Assembly (NCBI GenBank): GCA_018262505.1
Contig: JAGSYV010000011.1
Span: forward strand, 62,001-126,000
Length of the DNA: 64,000 bases
DNA from: Pseudomonadota bacterium
Lineage (GTDB): Bacteria > Pseudomonadota > Alphaproteobacteria > Rhizobiales > Pleomorphomonadaceae
Direction: 5' to 3'
A program made the position numbers and the translations under genes. The notes below the pieces were generated by a model, which did no database searches, was not told the DNA's origin, and worked only from the letters and a program-made list of their open reading frames with translations. Shown piece by piece: positions 52,601-62,300 of this stretch. Positions within the stretch are counted from its first letter, which is position 1. Each line of letters starts with the position of its first letter.

Positions 52601-54712
52601 ATGGTTCTTCTCATTCTCCGTCCGGAACCGCAGGCGAGCGACATGGTGGCGGCACTCGCCGCCCGTGGCGTTCCGGCCCTCGCCGAACCGATGCTGACCA
52701 TCGAGCCGGCGGATAACCCCACTGGCCTGGTGCGTGCGGCCGATCCCAACGCCGAAGCCCTCATCCTCACCTCGCGCCAGACGGTCGCGATCCTGAAAGG
52801 TGCCGGCGGACTTCAAGCTCTCACCGGGCTGCCGGTGATCGCCGTCGGTGCCGGCACCGCTCACGACGCCCGAGCCGCCGGCTTCGTTGACGTCCGTTCG
52901 GCCGACGGCAACGCCGACGACCTCGTCGATCTCGTCGCCCGAACCGGTTTCCACCGCCTCGTCCATGCCGGGGGTAGGGACAAAGCCGGCGACATCGTCG
53001 GCCGGCTGGCCGGGCTCGGCGTCACGGTCACCGAAGCCGAACTCTATCGCGCCGAACCCCGGCAAGACCTTGCTCCGGAAGTCGTCACCGCCTTCACTGA
53101 GGAGCGTATCGATGGGCTGATCGTCGCCTCGAGGCGCTCCGCGCAAGCTTTCGCTGATCTCATGGACGCAAGGGGCTGGGCACCCCGTCTCGCGCACCTC
53201 GGCGCCGCGGCCCTTTCGGAGGCGGCGGCAGCGCCGCTCACCGGCCGCGTCGCCGAAATGATCGTGGCGCCGGAACCGACCGGTCCGGCACTCGTTGAAG
53301 CTAGCGTTGCGCTCGCCGCCCGGCTGCGCGAAACTGCCGATGGCGAGCATGAAGCGGAGGGACTTGAGACCATGATATCCGAAGACCACCGCAAGGACGC
53401 TGCAAGCCGGCGCAATCGCCCGAAAGCTCCCGTCATCGATCTTGAGGCAACCGAAGTGGCAAAGGCCGCCCAGCCACCAAAACCGCCCCAAGAACCGCCG
53501 CGCGAACCACCTGTTCCCGAGCCGCCAGGACCGGACGTGCCGCCGATCCAGCCGCCAGAAGAACAGCCTCCGTTCGGCGACCCGCCGGGACCGGACGTAC
53601 CGCCGAACACACCGCCGGACGAACAACCACCGTTTGGCGATCCACCGCTGGACAACCCCACACTGGCGTCGGGAAAAGCTGAAACCGCCAAGGCGGAAGC
53701 CGCAACGGCGCCACGCACCGATCGTCCCAGCCAGATAAAAGCCTTCCTGCCGCTTCTCGGGGCAGGTGTTGCTGGCGGCTGTGTTGCCGCCGTTATCATC
53801 TTGTCCTTGATGCCGCGCTCCAGCGAACGTCCCGAGGCCGGCAGCATCGACCCGGCAACCTTGGAAGCGCGCCTTGGGGAAGTCGCCGACCGCCTGGCTG
53901 CCGGGCAAACCGCAACCGAGACGCTTACCAGTCGGATTGCCTCGCTCGAAGGCAAAGAAGCGCCTGTCGTCGATCTCGCTCCGCTCGGCACCCGCATTGA
54001 CGACCTCGCCGCCCGCTTGGGCGCCGCCGAGAAAGCCGCCGCCGCCAAGCCGGTCGTCGATCCTGCCACGATAACCGCTCTCGAAGGCCGGGTCGCCGAA
54101 CTCGTCTCGGCAGCGGACGCACTGAAGGCGGGAAACGCCACCGCGGCGACCCGCCTCGCTGCCATCGAGGAGCGCCTTGCCAACGCACCCAAGGGTGGCG
54201 AGATCGCCGCTCTGTCGCTCGCCCTCACCTCAATGTCGGGTAAAATCGACGCCGGCCTGCCGTTTACGACCGATCTCGCCGTGATTGCCGCCGCAGCCCC
54301 CGACCTCGCCGGTCTCGACGACCTCCGGGCACTTGCCGACAAGGGGGTACCGACCCGAGACCGATTGCTGGCGACGCTGCCGGTGGACGCCATGCTGGCC
54401 CGACGGCCGGTTGAGGTCGGCAAGGGGTGGATGGACGGCCTGTTCGATAGCGCCAAGTCCCTGGTCAACTATCGCGAGACCGGTCCGGCCACCACGGACC
54501 CGGCATCGAGTGCCGTCGAGGCGATCCATGAAGCGCTGAAGCGCGGCGACACCGCCGCGGCCAAGACGGCTGCCGACACCCTGCCTGCTTGGGCGCGTCC
54601 ACCGGCCGAGAGCTGGCTTGCCGATCTCGACGCTCGTGTGCGTGTCGATGCCGGCGTGAAGGCCATTTCCGCTCGTATTGTCGATCGCTTGTCGGTGCCC
54701 GCCACCAACTGA
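52601..54712 (+). CDS. hemD: Uroporphyrinogen-III synthase domain continuous with Mic60/mitofilin-like (COG4223-type) membrane protein
   Basis: MVLLILRPEPQASDMVAALAARGVPALAEPMLTIEP...VAEMIVAPEPTGPALVEASVALAA (HemD), then MISEDHRKDAASRRN...Pro-rich linker, TM LLGAGVAGGCVAAVIILSLM, coiled-coil-like region. Internal ATG at 53372 has GGAGG upstream. Confidence 0.82.
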   Translation: MVLLILRPEPQASDMVAALAARGVPALAEPMLTIEPADNPTGLVRAADPNAEALILTSRQTVAILKGAGGLQALTGLPVIAVGAGTAHDARAAGFVDVRSADGNADDLVDLVARTGFHRLVHAGGRDKAGDIVGRLAGLGVTVTEAELYRAEPRQDLAPEVVTAFTEERIDGLIVASRRSAQAFADLMDARGWAPRLAHLGAAALSEAAAAPLTGRVAEMIVAPEPTGPALVEASVALAARLRETADGEHEAEGLETMISEDHRKDAASRRNRPKAPVIDLEATEVAKAAQPPKPPQEPPREPPVPEPPGPDVPPIQPPEEQPPFGDPPGPDVPPNTPPDEQPPFGDPPLDNPTLASGKAETAKAEAATAPRTDRPSQIKAFLPLLGAGVAGGCVAAVIILSLMPRSSERPEAGSIDPATLEARLGEVADRLAAGQTATETLTSRIASLEGKEAPVVDLAPLGTRIDDLAARLGAAEKAAAAKPVVDPATITALEGRVAELVSAADALKAGNATAATRLAAIEERLANAPKGGEIAALSLALTSMSGKIDAGLPFTTDLAVIAAAAPDLAGLDDLRALADKGVPTRDRLLATLPVDAMLARRPVEVGKGWMDGLFDSAKSLVNYRETGPATTDPASSAVEAIHEALKRGDTAAAKTAADTLPAWARPPAESWLADLDARVRVDAGVKAISARIVDRLSVPATN
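53521..53640 (+). repeat. Two tandem 60-nt units encoding a 20-aa Pro-rich repeat
   Basis: PPGPDVPPIQPPEEQPPFGD / PPGPDVPPNTPPDEQPPFGD, then a partial PPLDNP. Confidence 0.8.
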
Positions 54713-54741
54713 CCCGCCGCCTGCTTCGGAAAGGCTCCGAG

Positions 54742-56412
54742 ATGATCCGCATTCTCCTGTCGGTCGCCGCGCTGTTCCTCGCCGTCCTCGCCTTCGATTG
54801 GCTGGGTGGCGTGCCGATCGCCGTCTCGGTCAGCTGGCCGGGTGGCGCGGCGGCGCCACCGCTACGCGTTGTCATCGTCGCGTTGCTGGTTTCCGCCGTC
54901 GTCCTGCTCGTCGTCTGGAAGCTCGTTTCCGGCCTTTGGCGGGCACCGCGCGGCCTGCGCACCTATTTTGCCGGTCGCCGCCGCGACCGGGGTTACCGCG
55001 CGCTGTCACGCGGCATGATCGCCGTCGGTTCGGGCGACTACCGCCTTGCCCAGCGCGAAGCCGCCGAGGCCAACCGTTTCCTCGAAAACGAACCGCTGGG
55101 GCTACTGCTTGCCGCCCAATCCGCCCAACTCGAAGGACGGAGCGACGCTGCTCGGCAGGCCTTCACGCGCATGCTGAAGGCGCCGGAAACGCGACTCCTC
55201 GGCCTCCGTGGCCTCTATATCGAGGCGACACGCGCCGGCGAGGCCGCCGCTGCCCGTCAGTTCGCTGTCGAGGCGCAGAAGGAGAATCCCGCCCTGCCCT
55301 GGGCCGGTGCCGCGATGATGGACTACCTCTCCGCCGACCGGAACTGGGGCGAGGCGCTGTCCGTACTCGACCAGAATGTCGCCGGCCGACTGGTCGGCAA
55401 GGGCGACGCCAATCGTCTCAGGGCCGTCCTGCTCACGGCCCGCGCCCTCGAGATCGAGGATGGCGAACCGGACAAGGCCCGGGCCTTCTCGCTGGAAGCG
55501 CACAAGATCGCACCCGACTTCGTGCCGGCCGCCACCGTCGCCGCCCGCACGCTGGCCCGTCAGCTCGATACGCGCCGAGCGGCAAAAGTGCTGGAAGCGA
55601 CCTGGAAGCTCACCCCGCATCCCGATCTCGCCACCGCCTACCTTCACCTCAGATCCGGCGATTCGGCACGCGACCGCCTGAAGCGCGCCCAGATGTTGGA
55701 GAACCTGAAGCCGGTCCATCCCGAAGGCCCCGTCACCGTCGCCCGCGCCGCCCTCGATGCCCGCGAATTCCCACTGGCCCGCGAGGCGCTGACCAAGGCG
55801 CTGCGACAGGCGCCGACCGAACGCGTCTGCCTGATGATGGCCGAACTTGAAGAGAGCGAGAGCAGTGACATTGGCCGTGTCCGCGAATGGCTGGGCCGCG
55901 CCGTGCGGGCGCCGCGCGACGCTGCCTGGACCGCCGATGGCCTGGTGCTCGATGCCTGGCAGCCGCTTTCCCCGCTGTCCGGCCGGCTCGATGCCGTGGA
56001 ATGGCGTGTGCCTGCCGAGCGCGAGGTCGGGGAAGCGATCGACGGTGACGACCTCGCCGTCATCGCGGCCAAGCCGACCCCGCCCGCCCCGAAAGAGGCA
56101 CTGCCGCTCGTGGAAGCGGAAGAGTCTCCGAGAACTCAGCCCCCCGTCATCGAACCGGAGACGATGCCCCCAGTGCCTGCCGCCGAGCCCAAACACGAGC
56201 CGGTGCTGGCGTCACCCAAGGTCGACACGATCGTCGCCCCCGCCAGCACCACCGCGCCCGCGAAGCCGTTGGTCGCGGCCGAGCCGCCGCGGGCGGAGAG
56301 TGGTCCCGGCATAGATCCGCTGGCGGTACTGCCTCCCCCACCCGACGATCCGGGGCCAGCCAACGGCAAGGGGCTTGCCCACAGCCTGGCGCCACAATCG
56401 CCCTTCTCGTGA
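54742..56412 (+). CDS. hemY: HemY N-terminal/TPR family protein (heme biosynthesis HemY)
   Basis: MIRILLSVAALFLAVLAFDWLGGVPIAVSVSWPGG...; TPR-like repeats; follows hemC-hemD-mic60-like genes. Confidence 0.9.
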   Translation: MIRILLSVAALFLAVLAFDWLGGVPIAVSVSWPGGAAAPPLRVVIVALLVSAVVLLVVWKLVSGLWRAPRGLRTYFAGRRRDRGYRALSRGMIAVGSGDYRLAQREAAEANRFLENEPLGLLLAAQSAQLEGRSDAARQAFTRMLKAPETRLLGLRGLYIEATRAGEAAAARQFAVEAQKENPALPWAGAAMMDYLSADRNWGEALSVLDQNVAGRLVGKGDANRLRAVLLTARALEIEDGEPDKARAFSLEAHKIAPDFVPAATVAARTLARQLDTRRAAKVLEATWKLTPHPDLATAYLHLRSGDSARDRLKRAQMLENLKPVHPEGPVTVARAALDAREFPLAREALTKALRQAPTERVCLMMAELEESESSDIGRVREWLGRAVRAPRDAAWTADGLVLDAWQPLSPLSGRLDAVEWRVPAEREVGEAIDGDDLAVIAAKPTPPAPKEALPLVEAEESPRTQPPVIEPETMPPVPAAEPKHEPVLASPKVDTIVAPASTTAPAKPLVAAEPPRAESGPGIDPLAVLPPPPDDPGPANGKGLAHSLAPQSPFS

Positions 56413-56513
56413 GGCGATCGGCGCCGGCTTCATTTTCTTCGGAGGCAACGCTTGAAATTAGCCAGCGATGCCGGTATCAACGCCCCGTCCCGTGGGGGTA
56501 ACTCCGCGCAGGC

Positions 56514-56549
56514 GCCGCACTAGCTCAGTTGGTAGAGCACGTCATTCTA
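56514..56549 (+). pseudogene. 5' half of a tRNA gene (possibly tRNA-Thr), interrupted in the anticodon arm
   Basis: gccgcac-ta-gctcagttggtagagc-a-cgtca-ttc: acceptor 5' strand, complete D-arm, 5' anticodon stem. No TGACG partner, T-arm or acceptor 3' strand follows. Confidence 0.8.
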
Positions 56550-56679
56550 TGTTAGGCCCACTCGGCCCTGTTGTTATCCCTCTTCTGCTCCACCTTTCTG
56601 TGACTGATCACGCTGCTTTGCGTCGCTCTGCCTTGAGCCACACATATCCAAGCCTTTGTTCGCATCTTTCGTAGCGTGA

Positions 56680-57045
56680 TCAAGGATCTTCCCGCTTTCC
56701 GCTAGCCACGATCGAAAGCGTCCCGTCTGGCAATGGGCGTTGAAGGGCTCGCGCCTCCCCCCAAGGGGCGTTTAGCCACACGTCGACCTCTTCCGGATTT
56801 GTGAGGATGACAGGCATCGCTTTTGGATGAATCGGAGCCACCTCCGCATTGGCATCCGTAGTCAAGAATCCATAGAGCAAGTGCTCTCCCTCGACCGGGT
56901 CTGATTTCGGCCCTCGTGTGCCATGCCATTTGGTCCAGACTCCCGCGAAGAAAAATAGCGGGCGGTCTTCGCCGAGCGCGAACCATGTGGGCGTCTTTTT
57001 CGGTTTCGTGTCGGCGTATTCGCAAAAGGACGACACAGGCCTGGG
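56680..57045 (-). pseudogene. SOS response-associated peptidase (SRAP/YedK) C-terminal fragment
   Basis: RPRPVSSFCEYADTKPKKTPTWFALGEDRPLFFFAGVW...GFLTTDANAEVAPIHPKAMPVILTNPEEVDVWLNAP; N-terminus carrying catalytic Cys2 is absent. Confidence 0.87.
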
Positions 57046-57177
57046 GCGCCAAATTTTAAATATTATGTTGAAATATCAATTATTTATGTATTTTAGTTAC
57101 ACACTATCCGCCAGTTGCTCCACCTTTTGAACGTTGGTTAAGTGCCTTTGGGCAGGCGATCACTCAGGAGGCAACCC

Positions 57178-57459
57178 ATGGGTGACGTCTTCACGCCGGA
57201 GACACTGGCGGAGCGGTGGCGATGCTTGCCGCGCCATGTGCGCAACATGATCGCCAGCGGCGATCGAGCCGCCTTCCGCCTTGGCGACAAGCTGTTGCCT
57301 ATCCGTGGCGAAGTGGTTGAGGAATTCGAGCGCCGTGCTGACGCATCAGAGGATTCGCGCTCACCTTCGACAAAGAAGGAAGGCGAAGACGCTATTCGCT
57401 CAGAGCTGATAATACGGGCAAGACTCACAACTTTGCGTCAACGCTATTCGCAGAGATGA
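57178..57459 (+). CDS. Excisionase-like helix-turn-helix DNA-binding protein
   Basis: FTPETLAERWRCLPRHVRNMIASGDRAAFRLGDKLLPIRGEVVEEFERR; typical phage/ICE HTH_17 pattern. Confidence 0.78.
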   Translation: MGDVFTPETLAERWRCLPRHVRNMIASGDRAAFRLGDKLLPIRGEVVEEFERRADASEDSRSPSTKKEGEDAIRSELIIRARLTTLRQRYSQR

Positions 57460-57474
57460 CTAGGATGTTGAGGG

Positions 57475-57783
57475 TCAACAGAATTGACCGCCACCAGCGT
57501 AGCAATTGAAGCGATCGATCACGCGGTTGTACTCTTTCAATGTGGCGTCACTTTCCTCTCGAAGGCAATTTATGTACGTCTTCACCTTCCTTTGATAGTC
57601 TTCTGTTTCAAATTTGCATGAGTTGAACTCTATCTCGTCATTGAACGCCCCAAGATATGGGCATGTCGGTGCGGCTGGCCTCTTGCAGAATAGTAAAGAG
57701 GCAGCCGCCGGCTGTGGAATGGGAAGCATTGACAATGATAGAGCAACAAGCGTCGCACATGCCTTGACGGCCCGCATTGACAT
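57475..57783 (-). CDS. Hypothetical secreted Cys-containing protein
   Basis: Signal peptide MSMRAVKACATLVALSLSMLPIPQPAAAS; several Cys residues in the mature part. Confidence 0.55.
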   Translation of the reverse strand: MSMRAVKACATLVALSLSMLPIPQPAAASLLFCKRPAAPTCPYLGAFNDEIEFNSCKFETEDYQRKVKTYINCLREESDATLKEYNRVIDRFNCYAGGGQFC

Positions 57784-58058
57784 AGCTCCCACCCCTAGGC
57801 GCTCCACTGGCCGATCGGCGCCAAACCCCGGCCCATCTTCGGATTATAGGCGCTCGTGCTGATCTTGGGATACCGCATCATTACGATGCAGGTGTGCGGG
57901 GCAGAGCGCGGGCCGGCCGGCTCGGGATATGGGCTGGGCGGTTCAAGGTGCCGTGCGCATTTCGCGGCAAGACGTGCTGAAAAAGAACCCCCGCAAAAGG
58001 CTGACTCGACAACCCCGGTTCGATTCGATTGGATGCCGCAACCATGGGAGGGGCGGCG

Positions 58059-58409
58059 ATGAATATCTCAACGATTGGCGACAGGCTTGCAATCGAGACG
58101 GAAGACGGCAGGATCACTCTCTCGGCAGAGGAAGTTGCGAAACTGATCGTAAACGCCCGCCAGATTCTGGGTCGATTAGCGTCAGCGTCGCCGGAAGAAG
58201 GTCAATATAGACCTGTTCCGTCGATACGGGCGACCGGGCTGAAAGCGAGCCTGGATGCTCACCATTCTTCGGTGGTTCTCGCAGTGCGGCGCGAAGACGA
58301 TCAGGATGACGCATATGTTCTCTCTGTAGAAGCTGCAAAAGGACTCGCAGAAGACATTCTTGACTTGGTCAAGCAGGTTGCTGCTGAGGGGCCTGCGAAA
58401 CTGCAGTGA
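58059..58409 (+). CDS. Hypothetical protein
   Basis: 116 aa MNISTIGDRLAIETEDGRITLSAEEVAKLIVNARQIL...; purine-rich RBS gggaggggcgg. Confidence 0.6.
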   Translation: MNISTIGDRLAIETEDGRITLSAEEVAKLIVNARQILGRLASASPEEGQYRPVPSIRATGLKASLDAHHSSVVLAVRREDDQDDAYVLSVEAAKGLAEDILDLVKQVAAEGPAKLQ

Positions 58410-58500
58410 ACTGCGGCCGAGTTTCCTTTCTCCCGCACCGTTCCGACGCGTGATCGTCCCAGCGCTTTCCGCTATGGTTGCGGTGAAGGGGGCGCAAAAG

Positions 58501-58863
58501 ATGGTGTGGAATAGCGAGAAGGCGAGATACGCCGTTGCTGCTGCGATTGGCGTAGTGGTCTTTGTTTTGGTAGGGTTTTTCGCCTACAGTATCGAGCGCG
58601 GACCAGAATGGAGCTATTCGCTTACTGAGTGGCTTGCGCAACCACTCAGATTTGGCGTTTTCTGGTGGGCTGTGCTGGGAGCCGTGGTTGGCGCTGCGTA
58701 CAATTTTCTACTCTCCAAACGGCTGGATGAAATGCCTCCGCATCGCGCTGAAGGGCCAAGCGAAGCAGAAAAAATGGACGGATACGGCGAGATGTCCGAC
58801 GAAGAACGGCAGAGCCGCCTTGCGGCTATTGTCGGTTCAAAGTCCTCAAGTAGTCGAACGTAA
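58501..58863 (+). CDS. Hypothetical membrane protein, two TM segments
   Basis: ARYAVAAAIGVVVFVLVGFFAYSI and FGVFWWAVLGAVVGAAYNFLLS, acidic C-terminal tail. Confidence 0.6.
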   Translation: MVWNSEKARYAVAAAIGVVVFVLVGFFAYSIERGPEWSYSLTEWLAQPLRFGVFWWAVLGAVVGAAYNFLLSKRLDEMPPHRAEGPSEAEKMDGYGEMSDEERQSRLAAIVGSKSSSSRT

Positions 58864-58882
58864 CCTTCTGTTGGGGGAGAGC

Positions 58883-59254
58883 ATGGAAGACGAGGGGCTT
58901 AGCCCATATGCACGAGAACGTTATTCCGATCTGGCGAAGGAATGGGCGCGCCTGCGATCAGAGTACAGACAAACTGGAAAGCACGAAGGGGCGGCATGGT
59001 ATCTTGGACCGGTATTCGGTCTAGGTGGTCTCTCTATGGCGTTGTTTGGGCCATTCGATGGAGGAGATTATTTCCTTAATGCTTTCACATCTGGAGTGCT
59101 GATAACGATTTCTATCGCTAGCTTTCTGTATATTTGGACTGACCGGAGCAAATCAGGGAAATTGTTTCTGGCTATGTTTAAGATCGAGGAAGAGCTTGGC
59201 GACAAAGGGTACGAACCGCGCGACGACGGTACGTTCAGAAAAAAGTCCCACTGA
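58883..59254 (+). CDS. Hypothetical membrane protein, two TM segments
   Basis: MEDEGLSPYARERYSDLAKEWARLRSEYRQ..., YLGPVFGLGGLSMALFGPF, FTSGVLITISIASFLYIW; 20 nt after the previous stop, GGGGGAG upstream. Confidence 0.6.
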   Translation: MEDEGLSPYARERYSDLAKEWARLRSEYRQTGKHEGAAWYLGPVFGLGGLSMALFGPFDGGDYFLNAFTSGVLITISIASFLYIWTDRSKSGKLFLAMFKIEEELGDKGYEPRDDGTFRKKSH

Positions 59255-59303
59255 GCCGACACCCGCACCAATCGGGCTAGGGCGGATCGAAAGATAGACG
59301 TCC

Positions 59304-62300
59304 TCACCGCTTCTCCGGCTCTGGATCAAGCGCCGGGTCTATGACGTGCGCGAACAACGGCCGCACGAACCAGAGACCAATGAACGGCGCCAATCGCTTG
59401 GCGAGCACGTAATCTGAGTGCGTGGCCGGGTTCCCTTTCATGATGTTGGCGATCGTCGCCGGCACTGTGGCGATGTCCCGCGCTGTGCCAGCTGTTGGCC
59501 CGAGCAAACTGTCAACAACACTGCGCGAAGCAAACCGGCTCGCCGGGGCGCGCTGGCTACTGCCGGGGAAGGCCGCCGCCGCTCCGGTATAGATGCCCGG
59601 CAATCCCATTTTCTCGAATGTATTGTTCGCCTCGAACAGCACGGAAAAGACGCCGCTGCGGTCCAGCCCTTCAGCGATCCACGTTCCCGGATTGTCGGAA
59701 ACGTCCGTTCCGAAAGCGACGTGGCGAAGCCAATAGATGAACATGCCGATGGTTGCCATTCCGGTTACGCCGCCAATGAAACGTGTCTGCCCTTCCTGAA
59801 GGCCGCGAATGAGCACGCGCTGATTTGCGGCAATGGTGAAGCTCTTGAACTGGAGCAGCGACTTGCCGATCGGCGTGCTCGCCAGCAACGGCACATCGCC
59901 GACACCCTTGGTGACGATGATCGAGGAGACGTCCTTGGCGACGGCCGCGCGGAACGCCTGGCGCAATGCGTCGCCGGCCGGGGCAGCGGCCCATGCCTCG
60001 GTGTTGGCGACATGGACACCGTCGACCGTCTCGCCGTGCTTGATGAACAGCTCGCCGAGCCGTTCGGCTCGCTCCTGGCCGATGCCAAGATATCCCATGT
60101 AAGCCCGCTCGCGTTCGGGCAGCGACGCAAAGCCGTCCTTCGCCGCCTTCATGGCGTTGTCGAAAATGCGGTTCTGCGTCATGCGAGAGGCAAAGGCCCG
60201 GTTGAAATCGTCCCATAGATCGAGACCGGTCATTCTGGAAAACCGCGTCGATAGGTTCTCCATGAGCCGTTCAATGACCGTGCCCTGTCGGTACGGGTCG
60301 GTGATTTCCGACAGCGCCGCCATGCGGGAATGAAGAATGGTCTCGCCGACGGCGCCAGCTAGCTTGGCCTCCTTGGCGCTCATCCTGACGCCCTGAAGCC
60401 CATGGAGCAGCGGGCCTAGGCCGTCTTTCACATAGGAGCGAAGCCCGTGAACCATGGCGGGCCGGGCGGCATCGGCGAGCGAGCCGATGACAACCCCGCC
60501 CATCATGCGGGTGTAGTTGAAGACGCGGGCCGCTGCGAGCGTCCGCGCCCAGGGCTCGCCGGCCGACTGCATGCCATAGGTGCCGCGCAACATGTCGCGC
60601 ACCGCCTCGATGTCGCGAATATCGGCGCGCTCGCGGGCGCCAAGCTTCTTCCTGTCTGCACCTGGCAGCTCGCGCAGGCGCGCATACTCGGTGCGGATCT
60701 CCGCGATTTGGTCCTTGAGCGTTGGCGAGCCGTAGCGTTTGGCCAATTCGATATCGGCGGCCATGATGCGGGCATAGCGCCGGCCGACCAACTCGATATC
60801 GTTCTCCAGAAAGTCCTCGACGAGGTGGTCGGGAATGCCGAAAGTGCGGCCTTTCAGCGGACCACGCGCCGCCATGACGGGTTGGAAGTTGGTCGACACG
60901 CCGCCGCGCCCGGTAAGCTGGTTGAAAATGTCGTCGACAATTTCATTGATGTAGTCGGCCCGGTCGGCAGCGCTGACAAAATCGAGATCGCCACGGCGGC
61001 CAGTCCCTGGCGCCGTGGCATCGAGCGCCGCTCTCAGCTTTGCGACGGTCTGCCGGTCCTTGGCGTTGAGGCTTTCGGCAACGCGCTTTGCGAAGTTCTT
61101 CAGGTCGTCGGCGGTGGCGAACATCTGCTGTTTCACGCCAACGTCGACACCCATGCGGCCGAGATCGGCGACAACCTGGTCGAACACGTCGGCATCTGCG
61201 GCGGCGGCCCTATCGGCTTCTCTGACCACCCGGCGACGACCGCCGAAATCATCGGCCAAGTGGTCTAGGAGATCGTTCGCGGTCGGCCGATCTGCGGACT
61301 GGATGAAACCTTCGTCCCAAGCCAAGCGCGCGGCGGTATCGAGATCTAGCCCGCCATCCTTGTTCGTCAGCGTCTGCTTTTGCTTCCGGACAAAGCCGGG
61401 GCGGGTCTTGTTGGAAATGCCCAGCGCTTCCAGTTCGCCGCGTTCGTCGAACAATCCGCCTTTGCGGTGAAGGAACTGCGTCAGCTTTTCGGGTGCTGGC
61501 GCCTTTGTCTTGGCGCGGATGTGGTCGACTGCCCGCAATATCTGCCGTTCCGTCTCGGCATCGACAGCGATTTCGCCGCCGGCCTCGCGGCGCTTTGCAT
61601 CCTCTGCCCGGCGGAGCATGGTCATTTCGAGATCGTCGATTTCCGACTGAAGCAAATTGGCTTTCTTTGCAGCCTTCGCCGACTGGCTTTCCGCCTGGAC
61701 GGTGATTTGGTCATCGGCCCAGCGCCGCACGATGTCGCGAAACTCTCCTTCGCGCGCTTCCAGCACCGGCCGGCGCCACATGCGGCTGAAATAACTCTCG
61801 GCTGTTGTGACATCCACATCCGCAGGCAAAAGGCCGGCGTCGATTGCCTGTTGCTTCAGCGGATCGAACACCTTGGAGCGCCACGCCTCGGCCGCTTCGG
61901 TGGCGCCGGCAACGCTGCTCTTGTCGCCGCGCCGCATGGCCCGGCCGGCCTCAGTGTTGAAATCGTCGAGGCTCATGGCGAGCCCGGCCTTTCGAGCGTC
62001 GGCGTAGGCGGCGCGGTTCGCCTCGATGGCATCAGCAGCGGCGCCGATCGACCATTGCCGCATTGCGCTTTCCGCCGCCGCATCGCCCGCGCCTTCAAGG
62101 TTCTTGGTGAGATAAACGGGGTTCTCCATCAGGCCGGCAGCCACTTGGCGGACGGCGAGAGACGGACTCTGGAGCGTGCGCAGAAGCGGATTGAGTTGCG
62201 CCGTCGCCTTTGCCGTCGCGCGCGCCGCCTTACCGGCGATCTCGTAGTCGGCGAGCTTTTCAGGGGCGACGCCTTGGGCGCCAATTCCCTGCGGTAGAGG

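Noticed and set aside
56587-57136. Short direct repeat tgctccacctt at ~56588 and ~57116 as an att site or IS duplication
   Set aside because: Only ~12 nt, imperfect beyond that, not bounding a recognisable element; could be chance.
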